The notes: generated from the letters alone by a model not told the origin. 64,000 nt of DNA from Macrotis lagotis (GCF_037893015.1 NC_133663.1:142297297-142361296); one strand, 5' to 3'; shown: positions 12,027-23,744, counted from the stretch's first letter. Translations and numbers: made by a program.

Positions 12027-14135
12027 GTTTCAGAATTTCCTTCCAACCTCCCTTTCCACTGCTCTTTCTTTAGCAGTGAACAGTCAGGTTAGCACTGTAC
12101 AGACATATTTTGATAAACATGTGTAGAGATAAACTATTTTTGGAATGAGTAAATAGGATTAAGGGAAAGAGATACATAAGAGATTTTTTTATAAAGTGTT
12201 CATCAGATTCTGAAGAGCTGTTGTTGTTGTTGTTGTGTGTTGTTTTCTCTTTTGTTTTGTTTTTCTTCCTCTGGATGGGGAAAATATAGTCCACAGCCAG
12301 TCAAATAGAATTATCCTAGCTCTCTGGACTGCCAAGATGAGCTACTTCCCTCAAATTGTTCATCTCATAATGTTGTTGCTGATATGTACATTGCTCTCTT
12401 GGTTCCATTCCCTTCCCTCAGCATCAGATCCCTTAAGTCATTCCATGCTTCTCTAGAGTCCACCCTTTTATGGTTTCTTATAGAATAAAAGTATTCCATA
12501 GTATCCATGTACCATAACTTTTTTAGTAATTCCCCCATTGATGGGGAACTCCTCAATTTCCAATTCATTGTCACTACAAAAATGGCTGCTATGAATATTT
12601 GCAACATCTTCTGGATATAAACTTAGACTTGGAATTGCTAGATCATAGAGTATGAATAGTTTTATTGCTCTTTTACCAAATTTCCTTATTGCTCTCCAGA
12701 AAGGTTGGATCTGTTTACACCTCCAGCAGCAAAGCATTAATGTTCTAGTTTTCCCACAACCATTTTCCCTTTTTCTCATCTTGACCAATCTGATAGGTGC
12801 AAGATGATACATCATTGTCATTTTAATTTGAATTTATTTAACCAGTGATGATTTGGAACATTTTTGTATGATTTTATATATATATAGCTTTTATTTCTGC
12901 CTTTGAAAACTGTCTGTTCACATCCTTTGACCATTTATCAATTGGGGAATGACTTATTAATTTTATAAAATTCTCCATATATTTTAGAAATGAGACCTTT
13001 ATCAGAACTCCTAGTTGTGAAGATTATTTCCTAGCTTTCTTCTTTCCTTCTAATTTTGGGAGCATTGATTTTATTTGTACAATTTATTTTTTACATTTAC
13101 TAAAATAAAAATAATTCATTTTGCAGTTTATAATGTGCTCTAATTCTTGACTGCTCATAAATTTTTCCTCTTTCTATAGATATGATAGAGTATTTCTTGG
13201 TTTATTAATTTGTCTATGGTATCACTCTTTATGTCTAAATCTAGTTTCCATTTTGAGCTTATTTTGGTATAAGTCCTCTTTTCCCAACCATTTTTCTCAA
13301 ATAGTTAGATCTTCTCCCAGAAACTGATGTCTTTGGGTTTGTCAAATAGAAGATTGCTGTAGTGATTTACTGCTACTTCTTTTGAACCTATCCTAATCCA
13401 TTGATCCATCACTCTATTTCTTAACCAGTACCAGGCAGTGTTGATGGCTGCCACTTTACAGTATAATTTTAGATCTTGTAGAACTAGGCCACCTTCCTTT
13501 ACATTTTTTCCATCAGTTCCCTTCTATTCTTGCCCTTTTGTTGTTCCAGAAGAATTTTGTTACTATTTTTTTCTATTCCATAACATATTTGGTGGTTAGA
13601 ATACTTGTTCTAAAGGAAATTATGAGCAGGTAAACTTCAGAAAAAACCTGGAAAGACTTACATGAATGAAGTGAGTAGAACCAAAAGAACACTGTACACG
13701 GTAATAACAACATTGTATGATGATCAATAGATTTAGCTCTTATCAGTAGTGGAATGATCCAAGGCAATTTTGAAAGATTTGAGATGGAAAAAAAATTAAC
13801 TTTATGCAGATAAGGAACTTAGAGTCTGTCTGCAGAATGAAGTACATTATTTTCAATTTTTGAATTTTTTTTCTGTTTTTTTTTTCACTTTTGGCCTGAT
13901 TCTTCTTTCACAACATAACGAAAGTTGAAATATATTTAACATGATTGCACATCTATAACCTTAATCATATTGCTTGATGTCTTGAAGAGGAGGGAGGGAA
14001 TGAATTGAGGAAGTGGATATTGCTAAAGTGGATATTGAAAGCTTTCTCTTCTTTCCTTCTCTCTCTCTCTCTCTCTCTCTCGTTATGTTTACATACATAT
14101 TGTAACTGGAAATAATAAACTAGTATTACTTAAAA
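10545..14135 (+). mobile_element. Plus-strand L1, 5'UTR to 3'UTR, split by a nested L1
   Basis: 10545-10870 is a moderately GC-rich L1 5'UTR, and 10870-11340 looks like ORF1 5' sequence. 11350-11928 is the ORF2 C-terminal region (WGITEQV near 11900), so much of ORF1/ORF2 is deleted. The element resumes at 13602 with the ORF2 tail (KTWKDLHE-like at about 13640) and a 3'UTR running to an AATAAA/A-rich end near 14135, with a (TC)n tract at 14058-14082. The two halves join in register across the nested element once one copy of the target repeat is removed. All frames are broken. Confidence 0.75.
11940..13600 (-). mobile_element. 5'-truncated L1, minus strand, nested with TSDs
   Basis: From the left: (TA)n (about 11967-12023), the L1 3'UTR block, then on the minus strand the ORF2 C-terminus. 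One frame (12365-12607) reads SSPSMGELLKKLWYMDTMEY then SIRNHKRVDSREAWNDLRDL; a second frame (12468-12821) reads [17 protein letters not shown]2 middle sequence continues to about 13600. Flanking repeats ATACTCGTTCT (11929-11939) and ATACTTGTTCT (13601-13611), 10 of 11 matching, support a target-primed insertion into the plus-strand L1. Confidence 0.85.
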
Positions 14136-14935
14136 AAAGAAAAATTATTATTTAAGATTAAAGATGAAATCTTCCTAATATAAGAGAAATATTACATGAG
14201 TTCAAATAATCATTTTTGATTTAATATGGTTTTTGTTTGAACCTATAAAATTAAGTGTCATTAATGTTCAGTAAATGATTGAAAATATAACTTTATTAAT
14301 TACCCTACTTAATTTGAAAATCATAGTAGCTCATCTACATATTTTCATTTTTATAAATCATAGCTTGATGTAGTAGAACATTCTTAACAGTCAATTTGAA
14401 TAAACCTTTTAGTAGAATTCCATAATAAAAAAATGGTTAGATGTACTTAGGATGTGCTAAATTCTTTAGTTTCCAAGACAATTCTACAAGCTGAACTATA
14501 GTGATTGATTAAATATATTGCTCAAATACATTGAAAACCATAAGGAATATCTAAGATGTCTTACTAACATTTTTATATATGCAAAAACAATTTTATTCAG
14601 AATACTTTATAAAATTAGACAAATAAATAGAAATTCAATTTCTCAGGTGGCCTGAAGTTCTAAGGATAAAGCTGACCAGTAAGACAATATGTAGTACCAC
14701 CTACCTGATCCCCCACTTTCAAATTACAATAGTAGTGCATAATGAAATGAAATAAAATTTTAGATAAAACAAACATATTCTTGGAGAAGGAAAAAAAATA
14801 CACACTTAAAGAAATAAGAGAAGATTTTGCCCATTAAAATAAAATTGATCTAAATCTCTTTTGTAAATGCTTTTATCTTAGTGATGTTGCTTCTAACACT
14901 GAGATGGATCAATAAGTGGAACACAAATATTACTT
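14136..14935. other. AT-rich unique-looking sequence
   Basis: No gene, RNA or repeat family recognised. Confidence 0.5.
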
Positions 14936-15115
14936 ACTTTATTCCATAAGTAATTATTAAGCACTTATATTAAAAAGAGACTGCATAGCTCAAAAAGAAT
15001 GATGACATAGCACTATCTACCAGAGAGTTTACAATCTAGAAAATAGATAAGACATATTAAGAAATCCCTAAATATGAAACTAGAAGCATTTACTAAGAGG
15101 TATGAAGGAGGGAGA
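14936..15115 (+). mobile_element. Possible L3/CR1-type LINE relic
   Basis: Contains TTATTAAGCACTTATATTAA, then CAGAGAGTTTACAATCTAGA and AGACATATTAAGAAAT in the order seen in L3/CR1 3' ends (TTAAGCACCTACTATG..., GAGCTTACAATCTA...). Strongly decayed. Confidence 0.45.
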
Positions 15116-15117
15116 CA

Positions 15118-15280
15118 ATCTGGCACAGAAAGAAAAAAAACTATTACTTTGGAATCACAAGATCCAAGTTTATATGCAAGACATTCCTCTTATTAATTAT
15201 GTGATCCAGAGAAATAGCTTAATTTGGGGGGGCCTCAGTTTACTTACCTATAATAAAAGAGCCTTATAGAAAATGACTTT
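15118..15280 (+). mobile_element. MIR/MON-type SINE relic
   Basis: Shows the MIR core order: a TTTGGAATCACAAGATCCAA block, TTAATTATGTGATCC, then GGCCTCAGTTTACTTACCTA and a short TAATAAAA end. Divergence is high, as expected for this old family. Confidence 0.65.
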
Positions 15281-15984
15281 TATTGTTCTTTTCACCTTAA
15301 AATGTATCTCATCTGAAGAGGTGAATATCATGACTTTTGAATGGGAGTCCAGGAAAAACTGATTCTGGAGAAGGATCTTTATGATTGATTAAAACAGCCA
15401 TGGGAAAAACATTTATATGATGAGAAAAAAGACATAGAGACAACAAATTATAAAGTTCATTTGGTGGATAGCATATAATTTAATGAGGCTAGAATATCGA
15501 TTTTTTATTGAAGGCATAAATAAACCCATGATTTCTGTATACTTTCATTGACTTAAAAATAACTATTAATTTAATCAATAGTAAAAATAAATTTATTCAA
15601 CATTAGGCAAAGTGCTTGTGTAATCAATTGTTTACCCATTTATACTGTTTCATAACTTTTTTCAATGTGATCACTTAATCTAAAAGAGCAGATTCAAAAC
15701 TCGTCATTTTTTCACTTTCTGTGAAAATGATTGCATTTCTGTGAAAGTATATGTATATTGCATATATATGTATATACATATATATATGTACACCTTATCT
15801 TTTTATACACTACACATATAGGTGTATATACAGCTATATAAATATAGATTTCTCTAGAAAGAGATCTATAGTTATGAAAATCTATCTATAGACATCTATA
15901 TCTAGATGGTCATTTTCCAAAGAGAACTTATTCAAAGTCCACTAGTAATGTCATTGCCTTACCTACAAATTGAAAATTTTGTAC
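15281..15984. other. AT-rich unique-looking sequence with TATATG repeats
   Basis: No gene seen. A TATATG/ATATAC microsatellite-like cluster lies at about 15745-15795, and short ATCTATAG repeats follow to about 15905. Confidence 0.5.
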
Positions 15985-15997
15985 CAGATAAACTCTT

Positions 15998-16156
15998 TAA
16001 ACTTTTTTATTTTTTATTTTTTGCAAGGCAAATGGGGTTAAGTGACTTGCCCAAGACCACAAACTAGGTAATTATTAAGTGTCTGAGATCGGATTTGAAC
16101 CCAGGTACTCCTGACTCCAGGGCCAGTGCTTTATCCACTATGCTATAGCCATCCCT
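15998..16156 (-). mobile_element. tRNA-derived SINE, minus strand, with 13-bp TSDs
   Basis: Full-length SINE of the marsupial tRNA type on the minus strand. It is flanked by perfect repeats CAGATAAACTCTT at 15985-15997 and 16157-16169, so its ends are exact. Its tail (T-rich on the plus strand) lies at 15998-16022. Confidence 0.95.
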
Positions 16157-16169
16157 CAGATAAACTCTT

Positions 16170-16480
16170 AAGTCTTTCTTAACACTATCATTTCCTCTTC
16201 TTCTTTATAGTTGTCATAGATGACAGTTTTTGTGGGTACTTTATTGATCAGTTTATTCCACAGTCATTTTATATGAATACACCCATACCCTTTGCATATT
16301 ATTTTTACTTTTTTTTTCCATTTAAGTCATTTCTGGTAATATGTTGCAACTATTTTATTCTCATAATCTGTGACTATTGCCCACTATTTCCCTTTCAGGC
16401 ACCTGTAATTCTAAGTTCATGGTGTTCCATGATTGACAGACATATGACATACCTAGAGAATTTGTCTATTGCTTTTGTCT
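16170..16480. other. Unique-looking sequence flanking the DIO2 retrocopy
   Basis: No gene or repeat recognised. It ends at the target site of the DIO2 retrocopy (TTTTGTCT/AAAAAG, an L1-endonuclease-like site). Confidence 0.45.
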
Positions 16481-16684
16481 AAAAAGTATTTCCTGTTGCT
16501 GCACAAGTCACAGCCTTGGAAGAAGAGCTTTTTCTGGAAGAACCTGTCCAACCCCTAGGTAAAGCAAATTCAGTTCCTCAGACTTGGGGCTATTCATTCC
16601 TTCAGAAAAGGTAGAAGAATTCTGAGCAACTTCTTGACTAGGAAACCAGAGAAGTCAAGCAAAGTAACTGAGGAGGTGGAGAAG

Positions 16685-17488
16685 ATGGGTTAACTAAACA
16701 TAGACCTGTTGATTACACAGAAAATCCTGTCATTTTTTTTCCAACTACCTTTTCCTGGTTCTTGGTAACTCAGGCATCCTCCTGAAGCATGTAGTGCTAC
16801 TGGTGAGCTGGTCCAAGTCCATTCATGGCGAGTAGTGGCAAATACTGACCTCAGAAAGACTACACTGTGGCTGAAAAAACTTTCTCTTGAATGCTCTCAA
16901 AAAGGTGAAATTGGCTGGAGGCACCCGCAATTCCAGTGTCATCTACATTACCAGTGCTGAAGTTGGGAACAGTCATCAAAACAATTGCAAATGGAAGAGC
17001 ATCGATGGGGGTTATGGATCTGAGTGCTATCTCCTGGATTTTGCCAGTCCTGAGACTCCACTAGTTGTCAACTTTGGTTGAGCCACTTGACCACCATTTA
17101 TAAGCAATCTATCAGCCTTTAGCAAGCTGGTGGAAGAGTTTTCAACAGTGACTGACTTCTTGTTGGTCTACATTGAGGAAGCTCATCCATCAGAAAGTTG
17201 TCCATGCCTGGTAACTCCTCTGTGTTTTTCTAGGTGAAGAAACACTGGAACCAGGAAGACCATTGTGCAGTAGTCCATCAGTTCCTGGAGGAATTCTACT
17301 TGCCACCCCAATTCCAGATGATGACTGACTGCATGGATAGCAATGTCAACATAAACTATGAGGTATCCTTTGAGTGTGTGTGTGTATTGTGCAGAAACAA
17401 AAATGCTTACTTAGGAGGGAAGGGTCCCTTTTTCTATAACATTCAGAAAGTACGACTTTGGCTATAGAAGAACTTCAGCAAGAGATGA
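16685..17488 (+). pseudogene. DIO2: DIO2 processed pseudogene (type 2 iodothyronine deiodinase)
   Basis: DIO2 is an ER-membrane selenoenzyme that converts T4 to T3. The copy starts at ATG 16685 (MG*LNIDLLIT versus MGILSVDLLIT). It passes through GILLKHVVLL, TSERLHCG*KNFLLNALKKVKL, LLDFASPETPLVVNFG and LVEEFSTVTDFLLVYIEEAH, then VKKHWNQEDHCA, AYLGGKGPFFYN and ends KNFSKR-stop at 17488, the usual DIO2 C-terminus. The coding intron expected about 75 codons in is absent (CG*KNF reads through), so this is a retrocopy. The selenocysteine TGA is kept at 17088-17090 (ATUPP), but the preceding Ser is now TGA (17079-17081). Other lesions are TAA at codon 3, TAG at 16833, TGA replacing Trp at 16872, a frameshift near 17205, Glu to TAG at 17231 and TAG at 17465, plus an indel near the first membrane segment. 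At about 268 codons it is near full length. It cannot encode an enzyme. Confidence 0.95.
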
Positions 17489-18149
17489 AACCCAGGTTAA
17501 CTGAAGAATTGAGTTTCATAGTAGCCTATTAAAATAACAAAAAAGGTGGGGGGATGGAGAAAGAAGGATGTATTGGATCCCCAATTTCAACTGGATCTCC
17601 GTAAACCTCTAAGAAGTGTAAAACCAACCCTCATAAACCATCACGTGACTTACAAAATAATATTGACTAACCAGCAATCCCTTGTTGCCTTTCCACTTTT
17701 GAAAAAAGTGCCTAAGAGGAGTAGGAAGAATCTATTTCAAAGTGTTTCCATCCTAGCTTGAGATGGAATTAAAACAATTGGTGCTTGCCTTCGGAAAAAA
17801 TGAGAAAATAAAACCCATGCTAGAGAAATGCTAGGGTGGGAAAAAGACTCTTTTAGAATAGGAACTATTATCTTAACTTTATATACCACGGATGCAGAAG
17901 ACTGTTGGTAAATCCTTAGGTATTTCTTTATAGTGAAACTGGGGGAGATGGGCAGGGAGGGAAAAGAGGGATAGTTCACATGATTGTTGTCCTTGTTTTT
18001 AGAATAATGGTGTCTTCTCTGGATCTCTGTCTCTCTCAGTATTCTCTGTAAAATGATGACTGAAACATCCCATAATTCTCAGGATATTTAGGGTAGTTAT
18101 TGACTAACTTCTTTCAATGTGAAGGATTGGGTTACTCTGGTCAAGAGGT

Positions 18150-18305
18150 GCAGTAGTTGTAGGAACTATACTGGACATGGAGTTTTATTTCTATCATTGA
18201 CTAGTTGTGGGGTCTTAGGCTAATCAATCAATGTTGCTGGTCCTCAAATTTGCTCATCTGTATACTGAGGGCATTGGATTAGATGATCTTCAAGTCCTTT
18301 TAAAA
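18150..18305 (+). mobile_element. MIR/MON-type SINE relic inside the DIO2 3'UTR copy
   Basis: Shows GACTAGTTGTGGGGTCTTAG, CAAATTTGCTCATCTGTATA and GATTAGATGATCTTCAAGTC, the order of the MIR/MON tail. Because MIRs are older than this retrocopy appears to be, the relic was probably already part of the parental mRNA. Confidence 0.6.
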
Positions 18306-21300
18306 TTTAAAACCATAAAATTATCTGATAATAACAGATAGGGAAAAAAGGCTCAAAGAGCAGGAGAATGGAAAACAAATTTTTATTCAATAATGAGAGA
18401 GAGAGAGAGATAGAGATGAGCAGAGGTTTTGCAATTTTTTATATAAAGTAATATAATTGTCTGTAGTTTGTGTATTTGAAGTGGGGGATTAAATGAACCA
18501 TGATACCTGACTAAGTATGAACTAATGCCATAGGTTGCAACAGTGCCAAGCATTGAAATGGATACATACCTTCCCTCATTCCTTGGCATGGAATATCTGT
18601 TGTTCTCCATAATGATGTTCTATATGTTAAGCTGAAAATAGTTTACTCATATTTCATGAATGTTCTCAGCTGCCTTATGGGGAATGATTCTCTGGTTGCT
18701 CAACTATTTATAAAGTCTTATTGTCCCTCAGAAGTAAGTGTGATGCAAAGACACAAATAGAGTTTCCTTTGATACATAAGCATCAAGTCAACAAGCATTT
18801 GTGAAGTGCCAGAGAAGGTAAGAGACAGCTAATTTGGGATGAACACCATCCGAATATATCAACTTTTTATACTGAAATCCACACTGACAGTCATTGGGCT
18901 TTGTTATTACAAAATTTTCACCTTTACACAAAATTCAAAATTGGATCTGTCTTGGGCCTCTTTCACCCAAGGAGGTATATTTTATTGAAGTCTGTAAAAG
19001 TACCCAAATATGTTTCTTAACTATAGGGTAGTCTTCTACACTATCCTATTATGTACTGTGGATGGATTTTTATAAAATTGCAAGGTTACATAAAACATCT
19101 TGAGAAGAGAATAAGCAGTTTTTCTCAGAGGTCAGACTTTAGAGATTACTTAAAAGCTAGGTAATAAAATGTGAAATAATTCTTTTCTTGTTATTTTGAA
19201 AAATTTAGATATCAGTATGAGTGTTTATGGACTTAACTCTTAGTTTTTAGTAATTTTAAGGAAAACTGAACTAGAAACAACAGCACTAAGCTCAGGTGAT
19301 GACATCTGAAAATAAGAATAGGAATGGATTGCAAAGATAAACTCATCATCCCATTTAGAAAAGTCAGAAACTCAAACTATAATTGAATATCACAAAACAG
19401 TTTCAAAATTGGGGGAAAAATAAATTCTGAAGTACAACTCAAATTTATTTCTCTACTAATTCACCTAAGCTTGTCACCTTTTTTGATGTTTTATCCTATT
19501 AACCAAATAGGTAGATAGAATTGCAAGAGTATAGTTATTTAATGAAATGGAAGTAAACAAAATAGTTTTAAATTGATATCAAATATTTACATGATACTGA
19601 ATTTTTCTCACTTGGACTTTTTTGCATTAAAAAATCATTGGTTCATTTGCCCAGTTACTTTGTTTTTCAGAATGGGATTATGATGTATATGGTGCCCTTA
19701 TCACTGACACTGTAAGAGTGATGTTTTCCTTGGAAGTGTCTACTTGTTTTGTTTTTTCTTCTCCCATGTACAGAACTGGTATAGTAAGTCAAAGAAGGTG
19801 GGTGGAGGGAAGATGAGATTCGAAGAAAGTGATGCTCACTGTCCAGAAAATGGAGTGGAAATAAAATACTTCTCTATTCTAATTTTGTTACAAGTATGTA
19901 GAAGGAAGTCTGGAATATCATAGGTTAGTCTTCTTGCAAAGGAGGAGGCAGTAGAGAAACAGAGCATTGGATATTAGTAAATGAAAGGTCAGTTGTCAGG
20001 GGGAAAATTATTTTTAATGGGGAGGTACATCTACAAAGAACACATTCTCCAAGGAAGAGCATGGAAACATTACCATGACACAAGGGCAAAGAAATGTAGT
20101 TACATATAACCCAATTGATACCTCTTAACAAGCATGACCTGAGAGGTTGCTTATGTCTCTGTTTACAGAATATACTTCTGAGTCTTGCCAGAATTTATTT
20201 TCACACATCATAATAATTGTCTGGGAGATGAAACATCATCTTTTTGCTGCTAATCTTTCATATATGTATGTCCATATACATGGATATGTACTACTATACT
20301 ACAACAACTGTAATTTAGCATCCATTCTCTCGCCTTTATCATTTTACTTTGACAGACTATATCTATATGGGTCTCTCAGTTTAAATATGTTAACTGGATT
20401 AGCTTGTATATTATTGAAATAGTTTTCTAGCTACTTATGACTTTATTAGAATCTATGGATCAATATTTTATATCAATTTTCAAAGGTTTATGTCATAGAA
20501 CTCTTTAAAATTTTTTAAATTACTTAGAAGAATGACCAGAACTTTCTTGAATAGACATGAATAGAATGTCCATAAAATATTACCTGACATATTTAATACA
20601 ATATTAAAATAGTTCCTAAACTCACAAGAGGGAAAAAGATTAGTAATAGTCATCCATCTTTGCATATTTGAAGTGATAGTAATTTAACTTTACATCACTA
20701 GTTTTCACCTATTTGGAATTCTTCACATTTGCCTGATTTTGTGCATCACTGCTTTTTAAACATTTTAATCATCTGGTAAAGCAAATTGTTACTCTAACTA
20801 ATCATTTTCCCAGTTAATGTAGAAAATACCCTTAAGCCCCTCACTCTGTCCCTTCTGAATTCTTGCTCCCAGTCTGGGTTCCTAGATGGAAGTGATCAAA
20901 TACACTGAGTGATTTACTATATGTAACTTATAGGTGCCAGAGGGATGGAGATAAAGATGATCTCTTTCATTTTGTAAAACTTCTTGGTTTTACTTAGGTG
21001 CCTTCTGTACCCTAACTTCTACGGATCATGGATATGGAGACCTCTGGGATGATAGAAGAAATGAGAGAAACTTACCTCCTATGAACCTAAGAAAGGTTGC
21101 CATCTCTAGAGCTGAGACCAGTCTGATCTCTGATTCATCAATCTAAAAAATAGAGTTCAGTGAGAATTTCATTTTTATTTGTGAAGGCAGTCTCAACAGG
21201 TGAGAGACTGTTGGGAAAAAAAAATCAACATTTATACACTTCCTTAATATCTAACTCTGTCATTTTCTCAATAGTAGTAGTTGCAAGTAAAACTCTTAAA

Positions 21301-21990
21301 TTGCAAAGCAAAGTCCCAGCTGAAATAATTGGTTTTGGTTATGCCTTACCTCCTGTCTTAAACCTAAGGAAAATCCAAGTCATTTTACTCACATTTCATA
21401 GTCCCACTGTTTCCATATGTTTCCCACTTTGAGGTGGGAGTTCCCTCAAAATGACAGAATAGCTCTACAGGTGAAGGATATTGGAGAAAGGAGAGGGAGG
21501 ATTTGTATGGTCAAGATTCTAGGTCCTAGCTCAGTAGAAGTAGGAAAAAAAACATCTTTCTCATATTACTCCTCAAAGCAGTACTGCTAAGGACAGAATG
21601 GGTTAACAGTCGTTGGTTTTCTGGCATCCTGATTCTCAGTGGTTATCAGAAGCAAGGTTTCTGAGCAGAGAGATGCTGTTCTTTTATTTTTTTAATGACA
21701 GTTAATAGAAAGCAAATTATTAACAATGCATCAATTAAGTCTCTTAAATAAAATAAATCTGATTCTGGATGGTAGAGTTTCAGGAAGTTTATTATTTAGT
21801 GATTAGATGATGTAATCACTCTTTGACTCCACTAATCATAGCAATGATTTTTTTTTTTAAATGTGAATGAATAGAGCACAAATTAATGGGAAAAACCTGT
21901 AGAGAGAAGTTTCCCAAGTCTTGGGCAAGCTATATCACTGAATGACATCGTTTCAATGTGATTGGTGGTGGTGGTTTGGAGCAGCATTGA

Positions 21991-21993
<3 letters not shown>

Positions 21994-22051
<58 letters not shown>

Positions 22052-22080
22052 TATACATATATATGTATATATATATATAT
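21994..22080. repeat. (AT)n microsatellite
   Basis: About 50 bp of perfect AT dinucleotides followed by an imperfect ATGTACATAT part. It lies in the 3'UTR portion of the DIO2 retrocopy. Confidence 0.95.
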
Positions 22081-22240
22081 TCAGTAATACATAACCAAAG
22101 CAGTGAAAGGCATTTTGTAGGTGTGTAAGGAATATTGACCAGAGTTGTTCAGTAGTGTATCATGTTACCACAGTCCTCATAATCACTAACCCAAGGCGTT
22201 GGGCATCTAAAGAGGGAGACCAAGTTGTGGAAGGGCTACC

Positions 22241-22310
22241 AGTGTGCAAATGGTGATTCCTAACAAGAGTCATGCACTCTGTTAAAAGTTGGATGTGGTC
22301 ACAGTGGCTT
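22241..22310 (+). other. Probable SECIS remnant of the DIO2 retrocopy
   Basis: The block AAATGGTGATTCC, then AACAAGAGTCATGCACTCTG and TTGGATGTGGTCACAGTGG resembles what I remember of the human DIO2 SECIS (ATGA core, GAAAGAGTCATCGACTC loop region, GGTTGGATGTAGTCACA). It also sits where DIO2 SECIS elements sit, close to the poly(A) site. The ATGA quartet reads ATGGTGA here, so it is probably decayed. This rests on recalled sequence. Confidence 0.55.
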
Positions 22311-22546
22311 GCCTTTGCCTTATATGCCTTTCAGCCTCCATAGCACAGAGATTAATTTGGTGGGTGATATGAGGACTTGCTAAACATATTGAGGACACAA
22401 GTGTATGTGTGTCCACGTGCATGTTTGTATGTATGTGTATCTGCTTATCCATGGTGGAAAGAATTGTTTTGAAAAATGTCAGCAAGAAATGATTTACACT
22501 ATCGGTGCTAAATAGAATGTGTGCTTTAAAAATTTCCTTGTATGAT

Positions 22547-22573
22547 AATAAACCCTAAAGAAAGAAAAAAAAA
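22547..22573 (+). terminator. Poly(A) signal and A-tail of the DIO2 retrocopy
   Basis: AATAAA at 22547-22552, then CCCTAAAGAAAG and an A-run that merges into the right target-site repeat. It marks the 3' end of the copied mRNA. Confidence 0.85.
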
Positions 22574-22583
22574 GTATTTCCTG

Positions 22584-23740
22584 AACTTTCAAGGATAAAA
22601 TCAAAGATATCATTTAGAAATTATGCAATTTATAACATGTTCCCCAAATTTAAAATCATATTAAAGTGGAGAAAAAATGACATAATATTGAAGGCAAAAC
22701 AAACGTCTCCTTGGGCAAGAATAAATGAAGTGCAATTGTATATTTGTTAAAATTTGTAAATGAAATACAATTGAAAATATGGAAAATAGAGATTCTCCAA
22801 TCACTTAGATTTGATTCTAAGTAAATTTCTAGGTTAATCTCTTTTTTGAATAGGTGAATATATCTGAATGGCTCTCATTGAGAAGGTCTTATATGATAAA
22901 AGTAACATCATATTCTAGCAATGCTACCTTGTAAAGACTTTAGAGTAAGAGGGAGATCCTTTTTGAAGAGTACAGGAATATGTAAATAAAATTTTCTGGC
23001 AATTCTATCAAATACATAGGTGGATAAAATGTACATTTATGGATAGAGACCCCTCACTAGTGAAAACATTGATATATCCAATATTAAAATATTTATATAG
23101 ACATTTTATAAACAAGTATGGATATAGATGCATACACATAATAATATCAAAAATATACTCTTCTATAATGTTGCAATTAATTCTTAAATGAAGGTTTTTC
23201 ATCATTTTTCTTTTCTTTAATTCAATTGAGTTGCAAAGTATATGCTAAATTATATAAATATAAATTATTTTTGTAACATAATTCAAATTCCAAAATTCAG
23301 TTCCATAAGTAATAAAATTTGCCTTTTGAAAGCTCAACAAAAATATTTATTTTATTGACTTAACATTTTTTCTCCTTATCTGTCTAAAATCCAAATTGCA
23401 AACATCTTAATGGACTGCTAGAAGCATTCTTTTCAACATAATTCATAATACATATGAATTATTTGGGGGAAATATCAATTTTAATGAACTTTCTATTTAC
23501 AATAATAGCAAAAATAGTATAGCAACATTATGACAAAACAGAATTAAATTTATCCAAATAAATGAATATTTGCTTTTAAAAGTTGGAAAAGCTCTATAAT
23601 ATCAACAAATCCTTGAACTTTTAGTGTTTCTTAAAATTAACTGCTACTTTTTTGTAGGATAATATAAAGATAATATTAGTAAGCAAAAGTTGATGGCTAG
23701 CTTTCAATGGAATTTAATTAGATTATTCCTTTAGGGATGG
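22584..23740. other. AT-rich unique-looking sequence
   Basis: No gene, RNA or repeat family recognised; open frames are short and low complexity. Confidence 0.5.
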
Positions 23741-23744
23741 TTTG

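Larger units (their letters stand above)
17489..22546 (+). pseudogene. 3'UTR of the DIO2 retrocopy
   Basis: Directly follows the pseudogene stop. Its first bases (GAAACCCAGGTTAACTGAAG) look like the start of mammalian DIO2 3'UTRs. DIO2 is known for a 3'UTR of about 5 kb with the SECIS near the far end. Here the segment runs to AATAAA at 22547 and contains a MIR-type relic (18150-18305), an (AT)n tract (21994-22047) and a SECIS-like block (22241-22310). Apart from that MIR-type relic and a doubtful L3-like scrap near 18780, I see no repeat inserted after retrotransposition. Confidence 0.72.
16481..22583 (+). mobile_element. Retrotransposed DIO2 mRNA copy with TSDs (whole insertion)
   Basis: Insertion defined by a 15-bp direct repeat AAAAAGTATTTCCTG at 16481-16495 and 22569-22583 (the A run of the second copy merges with the poly(A) tail). 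Between them lie a 5'UTR (16496-16684), an intronless broken DIO2 coding region (16685-17488), about 5 kb of 3'UTR, an AATAAA at 22547-22552 and an A-rich tail (22558-22573). A full-length mRNA copied by L1-type machinery explains all of these. At about 6.1 kb it is close to the long DIO2 mRNA of mammals. The 3'UTR extent rests on the matching end structure, not on an alignment. Confidence 0.88.

Noticed and set aside
11710-12126. 138-residue open frame on the plus strand
   Set aside because: It crosses from one L1 through a (TA)n tract into an oppositely oriented L1; a chance frame.
16685-17488. A functional selenoprotein (deiodinase) gene
   Set aside because: No intron, several in-frame stops unrelated to the Sec codon, frameshifts, and target-site repeats: a processed pseudogene.
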